Part shown: positions 1-10,274 of the stretch, one piece after another | Numbering within the stretch: the first letter of the stretch is position 1 | How the letters are laid out: every line of letters starts with the position of its first letter | NCBI GenBank assembly: GCA_950106755.1 | Contig: OX467087.1 | Span: 22,200,047 to 22,264,046 of the forward strand | Reading direction: 5' to 3' | Origin: Climacium dendroides | Lineage: Eukaryota; Streptophyta; Bryopsida; Hypnales; Climaciaceae | Length of the DNA: 64,000 nt | The notes under the pieces: model-generated | The model's database searches: none | What the model saw: the letters and a program-made list of their open reading frames with translations, nothing else | What the model was told of the DNA's origin: nothing | Translations under genes and position numbers: made by a program

Positions 1-1042
1 CCATGGGCTGTACCATCGCGTTGTCCCTTGCAGGCCAAGATCCCGGTGCTGTTCGTTCAGTAACACTTATCTCACCGGTAAGAGGATAATGTGTTATCGC
101 TCCAAGTTGCTTTATAAACTGTAAAGCTGGAAGAATTTGGATAAATGCAATGCTGCGATGGTTGCCTTGTTGGAGGGGTCTGTGCGATTGCGGAGTCTTC
201 TGTGTTAGCGAGGAAGAGGGAAGTTGGGCTTGGGTATTGATGACTTGTCGACGATAAAGATCTGTGCGTCACTAATGAAAAAGTTTCATCTTATGTTTCA
301 GCCGTATTATCCAGCGATGTCTGGCAGCCAACCATCATTGTACCTACTGAAGCAAGTGGCTCCGAGGAAGATATGGCCAACTGTTGCACTTGGCCACTCA
401 ATTATGTCGTGGTATGAGCACTTGGGCCGTGTCGTTTGCCTAGTCGTCTGCAAAAATCACTGGTTTTGGGAGCCCGTCCTGTCATTCACCTGCAATAAAC
501 TCTTAAGATGGAGGTCAGTTGTTTGCTTTTCCCCAGCAATCCAGAGTTCCTACTTAGTGCTAACAGCTTTTGGTGCTTCCTAGGAACTCATGAATTGTCG
601 AAAATGACGGTTTCACAATTCGCCTTTTCCTCCCCGCATAGTAGTGTGGGAGGTCAAATTTTCTTGAGATTCGGCTCGACATTCTTGGTTTTGAAGCTAA
701 TCAGTAGGCCGGTTTTGTTCTAACAGAGTACCACATTTTCTCGTCCACGATTTCATGCAACATACACACAATACAGCTTGGCACAACTTTCACAACACCA
801 TATGTTCTGGTGCTTATACCACGGAGTGGAGTATGAAGGCCCTGCAGAAAGCAGGAAAACATGTCAGGGTTATCCATGGCGACAACGACAATATCTGCCC
901 ACTTCAGTGCGGCTTAGACTTGAAGGGAACCTACTCAAATGTATCTCTCTCAGTAATACCTGGAGCCAATCATGTCAGTATCTTAGTGGGTAGGGAGCAA
1001 CATATGGCACTGGAACTCGAGGAAGAGATACTCAGGTGGTAG
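1..1042 (+). CDS. BDG: BODYGUARD-like alpha/beta hydrolase, copy A (3' part)
   Basis: This is the 3' part of an alpha/beta-hydrolase of the BODYGUARD family, extracellular enzymes needed for cuticle (cutin) formation in Arabidopsis. Three exons are seen: 1-77, 302-513 and 727-1042, with GT..AG introns at 78-301 and 514-726 and phases that join cleanly. The window opens inside the nucleophile serine codon; the next residues are MGCTIAL, as in the AHSMGC elbow of copy B. The charge-relay acid lies in HGDNDN and the catalytic histidine in PGANHVS, so all catalytic parts present look intact. Exon boundaries and phases match copy B at 10275-14650, about 13 kb away in the same orientation, so this is a tandem duplicate. 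The middle exon keeps SIMSWYEHLGRVVCLV, which is identical in both copies. The 5' exons lie outside the window, so I cannot judge whether the gene is whole. Confidence 0.85.
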
Positions 1043-1600
1043 ACGGAAAGGGGCATGCCGTTACTGCCTCAGATCTGCGAATGCTCTCAACATGCATTGA
1101 CTCGTAGCTGTAAAGTATCTTGTCCGTGACCGCACGTGGTCCTCCTCCTGGGTTAAGTGGGTTTACTCCATTCTTTGATTCTTTCTATCAGCAAGATAGT
1201 ATATTTCTTTCAGGCATAGGACGGAACAGAGGATGCCCTTTCTCGTTTCTTGTTCAGGTGCTGCACAAGGTGGGCGAGGACAATCAACATACTTTGATGC
1301 CGACTTGACTGCCAGCAAATTTGCATGACGGGCTGCGAAAGAGTAACTTTTATTACATTCGTTTCATGATGCTCTGTGTTTTTTTAGAGTCAAATTTAAG
1401 AAATTACATGTGAGCAAAGTTTGCAACCGTTAAACTGAGTGCAATACATCTGTCTTCAAATAATCTTGTATTGTTGCTACTACAATTTACATTTCTTCTT
1501 TTTTGTGGCAATTCCTACTTAAAATTCAAATAGTTGCACTTCGTAGGTCCAAATCATGGGGAACCTTAACTCCAAAATGACAAAGAGGACAGAAAGTGTC
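1043..1600. other. 3' flank of BODYGUARD copy A
   Basis: About 560 bases downstream of the copy A stop codon. The first 250 bases are fairly balanced in composition and are probably 3' UTR; the rest becomes AT-rich. I see no convincing ORF or RNA gene. Confidence 0.4.
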
Positions 1601-2110
1601 CTCACACAATTTGAAGTCTAGTTCAAAGTGTTGTAACTTTTGCATGTAAGGTCCAAATTCAATAAAACTTGTTGGGAAAGTTGTGTTCTCCCCTCTAGTT
1701 TGTGTGGCAAATATTTCAGATCAATCCAAGATGTACTGAGTTTTAAGGGGCCAATTGAAGTTCACAGCTTCAATTTGAGTTCACCAAACTGCATTTAGGG
1801 CTGCAACTTTGGGGGCTTGTATCTCTTTTGTAAAACATTCATTTTCAATAAAATTTGTTAGATTTTGTTACTCTTGAAGTCTAGTTATTGTGGTAAAATT
1901 TTCATGTCAATTTAAGTTATTGTGAATGTTTGGGAGCAATTCAAAGTTCAACATCTTGGCATTTTGGGAGTAGAGTGAACTTTGGCGGCCTATTTCTTTT
2001 TCATACAAAGTCCATTTTCAATAAAACAATTTGGAAAAGTTGTGCATACTAGTCAAGTTTGTGAGGCAAAAATCTCATGTCAATCCAAGAAGTAATGAGT
2101 GAATGAGAAG
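1600..2110. repeat. Diverged tandem repeat, about 175-185-bp unit
   Basis: Three imperfect units are recognisable from the shared stretch TTCAATAAAA at about 1659, 1845 and 2018, each followed by TTTGGGAAAGTTGTG-like, TTTGTGNGGCAAA-like and ATGTCAATCCAAG-like segments in the same order. Each AATAAA would also serve as a plant poly(A) signal, so this may be where copy A transcripts end. The divergence between units shows an old array. Confidence 0.6.
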
Positions 2111-2699
2111 CATTCTAGTAGTAGGAGGTTCAACCTTAAATGTGTTTTTTGCAATTTTTCTTGCTGTTTTTTTGACATTTCAAAGCTGTTTTTCAAACAC
2201 AATGAGAGCCGGGCTCCATTGTCCCCCGGAGGTCCAGAGCCTGGATGGGGGCCCAGACCTCCGATCTGGACCGGGGGGCCTCCATTGGGCTCTAGACCTC
2301 TAGATGGGACGTTACTTTTGGGGAAATTGCTTTTACTATCTGCTTGCCAGCAACCAAGTTCTTGTAGTGACACCCTTTGAAAGGTTGCCCCTCTTTTTTA
2401 AATTTAAATATGATTTAAAAATAGAAAATGATTTTTAAATGAAAAATGTTTAATTTTTTTTTTAAATGTTTTAAAAATTATTTAAAAATGGAAATTGTTT
2501 TTTCAAATGATTTGAAAATGAAAAATGATTTAGAAATTAGCCCTTGAGATTATTGAATACCGTTGGAATTGTTTGTTTTTAGAAATGAACTATTTATATA
2601 ATCAAAGAAATCCATATTAGAATTTTTCAAAATTTGGATTTAGGGCTTTGTAAATAATAATTACATTATGTACAAAATCTTAGTCCACAATAAAAAAAA
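2111..2699. other. GC island followed by AT-rich spacer
   Basis: Positions 2205-2310 form a GC-rich patch in AT-rich DNA, with repeated GGTCC/GGACC and GGGCC words (for example GGAGGTCCAGAGCCTGG). Related words in opposite orientation occur near 7110-7150, as in CCAGGTTCTGGACCTC. From 2390 on, the DNA is simple A/T with AAATG and TTTAAA runs. No gene is supported. Confidence 0.4.
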
Positions 2700-3860
2700 T
2701 TTCACTCACGTGGAGGGCCTTGTGCAAGAGATTGCCCAAACAATGCCATTGCATTTGCCATAGATTGAAGAGCCCCAACTAAAACTTGAGAGTTTTCTAA
2801 TCTATGTTTCTCCAAGCCTACAAGTTCCCTATGCCTTGCATCCTCCCTATCTACAAGCTCCCTATGCCTTGCATCCTCCCTATCTTGAGTGAGTTGTTGA
2901 GTTCTATTAAGACCTTCTACAAGTTTTTCTCTGTTCGAATGGAACTCATAGAGCCTCTAAAGAGTGGAGCAAAGTCTTCCTTCTTTTAGCAGTACTTGAG
3001 GCTTCAAGAACATCATCTTCACTACCATCTCCACAGTCCGATGCATCTTGTTCCCTTGGCTTTGATCCTAAACACATGATACATTATTATATCATTAGAA
3101 AACTATTATAGGAAAAGAACCTCCATTAATTGCAATTCAAAAATTGAAAAAAAGCATTCCAAATAACATTTAAAGTAATTCGAAATGATTCATTATAATG
3201 GAATGAAAGTTCAAGTCCTAAAAAAAATTGATACAGTACTATATATATAAAAGAAAAGAAGGTTTAGGTCACATACTTGAAGGGTTGTTATTATACAACA
3301 TAGAGTCAATGACATTCTCTAGTCGAATGTCACGCGATGCTCCAAGCAACCACGAGGCTATATGGTCATATACCTCCTTTTTCATTATTATTTTCAATTT
3401 GAATATTCTTTTTGCTTCGCCTTCAGAATAGAACCAAAAAGATGGTCTCCCACTAGGTATATTTTTCTCATAATCATATATCTTTTTGAAGTCAACTCGT
3501 ATTTTCTCCCATTTGTTGCTATATTGATTGGGACTCCTACAAATACCTAACATATAACATCTATCTGACAAACTTTGTCACTTTTGAGTTGTTGTCTGAT
3601 GTACTAGGTGTCGATTTTTGCTATGTGGCCCACTTGTTTCAGACCACTATTGGTACGCTGCATACAAGACCAATACTTCATCAGTGGTCCATGGTCCTTG
3701 AGCAATATTACGACCAAGATCCACCCCTTACACATCTCCTTCATGTACATCCATGTCCTGGAATTGTGAGTTCAAGTCGAGTCCTTGAAATCGCCCTCTA
3801 ATTGATCTAGTTGTAGGTGACTGCGATGAAAGAGGATCCATTATTCTAAACCAAACTAGA
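2700..3860 (-). pseudogene. PIF/Harbinger ORF1: Myb/SANT (trihelix-like) protein, degraded
   Basis: This is the DNA-binding accessory protein that partners the transposase in plant PIF/Harbinger elements. Reading the minus strand, the Myb/SANT start GPWTTDEVLVLYAAYQ lies near 3660-3710. After a short stretch with in-frame stops, the second half follows: CRSPNQYSNKWEKI, then PSGRPSFW and EVYDHIASWLLGASRD at 3269-3571. An apparent intron ends near 3070, after which 2700-3070 encodes an acidic and coiled-coil tail containing a tandemly repeated DREDARHREL motif and ending NAMALFGQSLAQGPP. Stops and frame breaks show that it no longer encodes one protein. It is divergent from the transposase ORF on the other strand, the usual Harbinger layout. 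Confidence 0.75.
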
Positions 3861-4459
3861 CAAGTAGATGAACAAATACTTAAAATCTCTAGACACACAA
3901 CTGAAGACTAAGAATTCCTTGACTCAATAGGTAGCCAATAGCCTTGGTGTTCCTTTTACTATTTGTTTTATAGTGAATTGGAAAAATGTAGAGGAAGAGC
4001 TCCAAAAAAATAGAAATCTATAAAAGTAAAAAGTAAAAGAATTTTAGATTATTTTTATGACTTCTTAATTTTCTACATTTCACGCTACATTTGCATTCAC
4101 ATTGTAATAAGAAGCAATTCCACACATACTTTTTCTTTAAATGGATCTATTTCAAACTTGTAGAACAAAAAATATCAAAAGTAATACAATTGCAGGCTAT
4201 ATTTAATACTCCTTCAGTAGAGATGTTGTATTGGCATATAATAAATAGAAAACCCACACATGCATTCTATTAATGGATGTACCTCAAACTTAGAAAGTCA
4301 AGGAACATTAAAAATAACCTAATTGAAGTAAAATTTGATTTTCTATAAGACGAGTTGTGTACTACATGTTTTTAATCTTTTTATGCTACATGTAATTGTT
4401 TTTTGGTACCATCACTTGTTTGTTGCTTTCATTGTTAGAACTACTAAGAGAACATTGCA
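3861..4459. other. Spacer between the two divergent Harbinger ORFs
   Basis: AT-rich DNA between the accessory ORF (minus) and the transposase (plus). In an intact element this would hold the divergent promoters. I see no conserved site that I can name. Confidence 0.45.
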
Positions 4460-5816
4460 ATGGATAATTCTAGGGTTGGAGTAGTATATTTGTGGTCCAC
4501 CTCAATTGTTCCACTAGGCATAGTTGCTTCACAAGAAACCAATGTTTTGTCTCTCCCAAGTAGTGTACGTGAACAGAGAAAAAAGAAGTCTTCCCCTCCT
4601 TTTAGTTTACTTCTATTCATTGAATTACTTGCCTCCAGTGAAGAGGAAGACATTGTGTGTTTAATGATGGACTTAGATTTAAAACCCCAAGAGATACTTG
4701 GTAGTCAATGGGGACCATGGTATATAAAACCAAGGTCCTTGCATTGGTGGGAACTTTACCGTGATGAAGTAATGCAGAATAACCATGAAAGATTTCGGAA
4801 AATGTTTAGAGTTTCTATAATGACATTACTTGTGTCAATTAGTAGGAAATGACATGCACCGCAATTCACCGCCATCATTTTATGATATCCAAGGTCGCAA
4901 ACTAGAGGTGGACAAACAAATTGTCATGTCACTGTAGAGATTGGCTACCGGTGATTCTTTTTTGAGTATATCTGAATTGTTTGGAGTGTCTCCAGCAACA
5001 GTTTCCAGATTTACGAAGAGGTTCATAACGGCAATGCTTAAACAGGCCAAGCATCACTTGCAATGGCCTAGCTATGATGGCTTACAAATTGTGAAGAGGA
5101 AGTTCGAACATGTATGGGGTATACCACAAGATTGTGGCGCTATGGATTGCACCCACGTAGAAGTTGATTTGCCAACGAATGTTAGATCCATGGACTTTTT
5201 CGATAAGGATCATGATTACAGTTATTTAGTTTAAGCGATAGTTGATTTTGAGATGCAATTCTTGGATATGTTTGTTGGATTTCCAGGTGTGGCACATGAC
5301 CTCCAGGTTTGAAGGAATTCAGGGTTTTATAAAGCAAATCGAAGATGGTGAACGTTTGAATGGAGAGAAGAGACGAATTGCAGGTATATGGATTCCTGAA
5401 CTGATTGTAGCGGATGCTGGGTATACACAATCAGAGTAGATGTTGGTTCCTCTCCCACGTAGAAATTTAAAGAATCCTACAATTATAAACATAGTAGTAC
5501 CCGCATCATAGTTGAACGCGCTTTTGGAAGGTTGAAAGGGATGTGGAGAATTTTATACAAACCCATGTGGAACCCTATTGAGACTTTGGTGCCCAAACTC
5601 ATTTATGTCTATTGTATATTACACAATATCCTTCTAGAACACAATGACAACGTCCATGAGGACATTTCCCTTCCTGGCCATCACAACAAAGGAAGACATC
5701 AGCAAATATCTAGGCAACTCATAACATATGAAGCCGTGATCATAAGGAAATCAATCATTCAACACTTAGCAATTGTTGGAGCTCGAACAAACAGACCATA
5801 CTATGTGCCCCCATAG
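4460..5816 (+). pseudogene. PIF/Harbinger DDE transposase, degraded
   Basis: The translated segments are those of a plant Harbinger transposase (DDE_Tnp_4 type), the enzyme that cuts and pastes the element. An N-terminal part (4460-4852) holds HERFRKMFRVS and then runs out of frame. The core follows at 4941-5234 with LFGVSPATVSRF, the first catalytic Asp in GAMDCTHVEV and the second in AIVDFEMQFLD just past an in-frame stop at about 5232-5234. The catalytic Glu is in VERAFGRLKGMWRIL near 5510-5560, followed by a C-terminal part ending at 5816. At least two premature stops and two frame changes make it inactive. All three acidic catalytic positions are still readable, so decay is moderate. Confidence 0.88.
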
Positions 5817-5849
5817 AGAGGCTAGGGTAGGTAGTTATGAATGCCCCAA

Positions 5850-6065
5850 CACTAGAAGAAACCCGCGTTTTAGGTGACGTTTTGTAATTTTTTCAGACGG
5901 ATTTTAGGTGACGTCGGAAAAAACAACTTGTATTTTTTTGTGTCTAATATAACATCTGGATGTTATATTAGACACAAAAAAACACAAGTTGTTTTTTCCG
6001 ACGTCACCTAAAATCCGTCTGAAAAAATTACAAAACGTCACCTAAAACGCAGGTTTCTTCTAGTG
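5850..6065. mobile_element. Palindromic CACTA-type MITE with 3-bp TSD
   Basis: A 216-bp foldback element whose two halves are reverse complements about the centre at 5957/5958, with only two mismatched pairs besides the central dinucleotide. It starts CACTAGAAGAAACC and ends with the complement. The flanking trinucleotide CAA is present on both sides (5847-5849 and 6066-6068). A CACTA terminus with a 3-bp duplication fits the En/Spm (CACTA) superfamily. Each arm carries the word TTTTAGGTGACGT twice. It inserted just beyond the stop codon of the Harbinger transposase remnant. The arm identity implies recent insertion or recent arm conversion. Confidence 0.9.
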
Positions 6066-9000
6066 CAAAACATATATTATTTATGATTAATGTGTAAGTT
6101 ATTTGTTCTATTTTACTATTTTTGTTGATCAATTTTATTTAAATAATAAAAAGATGTTTTTATTTTAAAGTTATGATTATATAAATTTGAAGTCAAACTT
6201 TAGGTTGTGTTAGAAAGCCTTCATGATTTTATAATGGACTTTCCATGGTCATTGTATAAGTAGTTAATTTCTTGCACATTGTTTTTTTTTTCAAGAATTC
6301 AAAATCATGAGTATTAATTTCATCTAAACTAGTGTTCCTTGTCTTCTCGTTCCAAAAACTAGGAACATGACTTTGTAATTTTTAATGTTCTAGTCAAACC
6401 TAAATCGAATATATTTATTATGCATGAAGCAGTGCATAGACTTTGTTGTGGTGTGAAAGGTTTTATTCTTGATATAAAAAGAAGTAAAAAGTAAATTGAA
6501 TTTTTTTAATTTAAAAATGATTAAGAATTCCATAACTTCCACACCTTATGTCAAAACGTCATGAAATAAAGTCTATGAAGTCCTCTTTTGAAAAACTTTT
6601 CAATGGTGCATGCAAGACAGTTGGGAAAATCACAATTTTTTAATAGTAAAACCCAAATGCACACAAAAACAAAAACATATAATATGCACTAATTTCATTG
6701 CATTTTAATTTGAAAAGTTTTTTTTTCCATTTTCTTAATGTTAGAACAACTAATCTTTTAATTACTAAAATGTGATTTCAATATCAAAGATAAATTACAA
6801 AGCGTTTAGGAAGAACAATGTTTAAACATATGGCAAAACAGGTGACTGAAAAAATTAAAGAGGCACAGGAAGAAGGCTCAAGACTCGAGCCAGGTCGGGA
6901 CTCAAGCTAGGCTCCCAGGCTCCTTCCAGCTAGTTAAATGAGCTAGTAAATCTTCCCCTTTTTTAGCTTCATTAATTTAGTAGCTTGTCATTTTCCTTCC
7001 AAAAGGGCGTTTGGGCTTGCCCTCCAGACCCTCTGGCCCTACAATTCCGATTTGCAAGGCCCGGAGCCTAGAGGCTTGGCCGGACATTCAGAGAGAATCG
7101 AAAACCTAATGGAGCCTTCCCGGATGTCCAGGTTCTGGACCTCTGGGCCCTCAATGTTGAGTCAATTGAATGAAAAAAAAATCCACCAATGTGTTTGTAT
7201 ACTAGTTTTGAATCATTTTGTAGTGTAAAGTTTCTTTGTTTGAGTAGGTTTAGAAAACAAATTTCACCTCCAAATGTGTTTTTGGGAAAATTTCAACATC
7301 TATTTTTGATACTAAAACATTATGATCTTGCAATCAATATGGCCAAATGACTTCAAATTTTGTACATATCATCTAAAACATATACACTACAAGATTGTAT
7401 AATTGAGATTTGTATAACTTGAAAATATCTAGACCTATAGAGCTTCAAAAGCAATGATGTTTTTGAACCCTGGATATCGAATGTCACTTTGGGGTTAAAT
7501 GTGTATGTTTCCTCTATGATTGATGGAATTAGTCATGGTATTCCAGAGGACATTAACCCTACAAAGTATCTATAGGATGAAAAAAAAACATTTTTTCATT
7601 GAATATTTTATTTTGTAGCTTGAATGTATTTTCAAATAATAGTATTGCAAATCCCCTCATAATGATATTATTGATTTCTATAAAGAAGAAGATGCTTAAT
7701 CCATGAATCAACCTTGTTAGTAGTGTATTTTGGCCATTTTTTGTCATTTACTCTTGATGTGCATTTTAGCTATAAAAAACATATTTTTTGAACTTGAGTC
7801 CAACTAATTAAATGAAGTTTATCAAGTGCATTTTCTACTCTAAATTCTGAAAAAAATATAATTTTCAACATTTTATAGCAATGTGAACTTTGGATTGATC
7901 ACCATGGTTTGTTGATTTTTTAATTTTAGAGTGATGCAATAACTTTGTTTATACCATGATGCTATACATTGTAATATACATCATAACATTCAATAATAGA
8001 CAACATTGTTTTCTTTTCCTCAATGAAATGATGTGGAATATTCTACTATGGAAGTACATAGCAAGAGGCATGAGAATGGTAAAAAGTTTACAAAAAGCTA
8101 TCACTAAAAATCACTAAAAAATCAACGAAAGATCAATAATAAAAGTAGTTCAATAATCAAAAGTAGTCAATAAAAAATGCAGTAATAAAAACTATAGTAA
8201 AATCTATGTTAATAAAAAAAACAATAATAAGTGCAGTAATCAATAGTAATAAGTATTGTTGGATGAACTCCATAAAAAGGACTCAAAGGCAAAAATCACT
8301 ATGAAGGCTATTGAATGTTATGATTGGTGGTGAAAAATTAAATTTTTTTGAGTATATTATGTATTTGATATGAATTTTCTTCATTTTTTTTCTTAAGAAA
8401 TTCACAACAATTTCAAATTCTTCCTAAAAAATTTGAAGATTTAATGACTCGTAATAGATACATGACTTCATATTTGAAAAATAAATATAAATTTTTTCAT
8501 TCATATCTAGGTACAAAATGGCAATAAATAGAGTGATGGATAGTGAGGCTTGAAAATAGTGGTCATGGGTCCATTATTTAGGGTTTTAAAAGCTTTTTAA
8601 GGTATATTTATACTATAAAAGAATATTTCAAATTTGAATCAGGTAATAAATAATCCCACCTATAATAAAAGGTTGAGGTTTAAGAGGAATGTTTTTGGGT
8701 GAATTTGGCACCTTCATTGTAGTAAGGTTATTTTAACCCCCCTTAACATTATAGTATTCCTCCTTGGTGTGAATGTTTTCTTGGAAGGCTTCTTGCTAGC
8801 AAGAAGAACATCATTGATTCATTGGTGTGAACTATGTATTTCATTGGATCAAAGTTTTTGAAAACTTCTTCAATTATTTACAAGTTGTGGAAGTAAAAGT
8901 GATAACTTACCATCTAAATTTGGACCATAGAAATGAACAAGAATATTGAAGGTCTTGACAACTTTGATGATTTAATTTTATCGCGAAATGAATGAATTCA

Positions 9001-9720
9001 TAACCTTAGTAAGTGCAATTGTTGAAGTGTCACCAATCCCAAGTTCCAGCCACACCTGTCCATTGAAAGTTTTAAGATGGAAAACAATTTTCCTTCAAAG
9101 ATAGTGATCTTTTCCAAATCTTCCCAAGATTGTATTTATTATTTAATAGATTTTAATGAACATTATTAACTCAAAACTTATTCTTGTCAACATACAAGTA
9201 TACCTTTTGAATGATCCAAATTTGTCTCAACTTCATTAGGAGATCATTTGCAATACATACTAGTTTTTTTGAAACTTGAAACTTGAAATTTGAAGTGGCC
9301 TTATACATAATATTGAAGAGTCTGCATCCGACTCCATTATTCATGATACCAATTTTTGAATTTCTTTTGTACAAGTACAAAAGAAGCTCTCCAACCACTA
9401 TAAATTGCATCATTGAATTGAATAAAAAAAACTTAGAACTATTGACAAAGCTTTGAATCTCGAGTTCAAGATGTTCAAAAAATGACTTTGTGGATTCTTT
9501 TTTCATGAGTGATAAAAATGGCTTTTATGCATCCCTTTACCAACACACAATATGAATATTGTTCATGCATCTCTTTCACTACCTCATTCATTCATTTAGT
9601 TATTTTAAAACAAGTGGTGATCACTTTATTCCAATGCCATTGGCAACAAACAAACCACCACAATATACAAAAGGGCTGCTGCACTTTATTTTCATAGTGG
9701 CAAATAGTTCTGTTTGATTC
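6066..9720. other. AT-rich intergenic DNA
   Basis: About 3.6 kb with no coding signal that I can support. A GC-rich patch at 6870-7165 carries repeated GGCTC/GAGCC and GGTCC words related to the patch at 2205-2310. Near 6540-6600 there is one copy of the dispersed repeat described at 23290-23730 (words like CACACCTTATG and CATGAAATAAAGTC). The region 8100-8250 is rich in short AATAAAA/AGTAATAA words. Confidence 0.45.
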
Positions 9721-10274
9721 AAACATAAATTTAAAAAAAAAATCCAGAACCAAGGACAGCAAGGTGCCGTCTCAAATTTTATGAAACGTTTCAATTGAGT
9801 TCTTTAGTGGGCAAGTTCTCCACAGCTTCCCGCCACCTGCCGTCATTCCCGCCACCTTCCCGCCACCTTTGTTCATGCATTCATGCAAAACACAGCCCAG
9901 TAGCAAACTAATCAAATGACGCCACCTACACAGGCACGTCACCCTGGAGACCACGTCACACCGTCTCCCTTGTTTCGAAACCCACAACAACCATCGCCCC
10001 AGACGCTTGCTCTCTTTTTCGCTCGTCAGTCACCGTCACGATGATTCCTCCCGATCGAATCATCACAACGGGATGCTCACTGCGAGCACTGTAGAAATCA
10101 AGTCGCAATTGACCGAACCCAACAAAGGAAACTCAACTACGGAATCCCTTTTTACAATACAGGAACCGCCACAGTCGTTTAGAGCTCTCACTCTCACTCG
10201 GAATGAATTCCGACAATCCAGACGGATCGTTGAAGATTAAAACCCTACCCTGAAGAATTGGAAGGGATTTCGGA
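9721..10274 (+). promoter_or_regulatory. Upstream region of BODYGUARD copy B, with three E2F-like sites
   Basis: Base composition changes sharply from AT-rich to balanced about 450 bases before the start codon. The word TTCCCGCCACC occurs three times within 41 bases (9827-9837, 9846-9856, 9857-9867). TTCCCGCC is the core of the plant E2F binding site. Two ACGTCA words follow near 9936 and 9952. That this is the promoter is inferred from position and composition. No clear TATA box was found at a suitable distance. Confidence 0.45.

Noticed and set aside
2205..2310. GC-rich patch considered as the end of the Harbinger element, paired with 7010-7165
   Set aside because: Shared words exist, but no consistent terminal inverted repeat or TTA duplication could be aligned.
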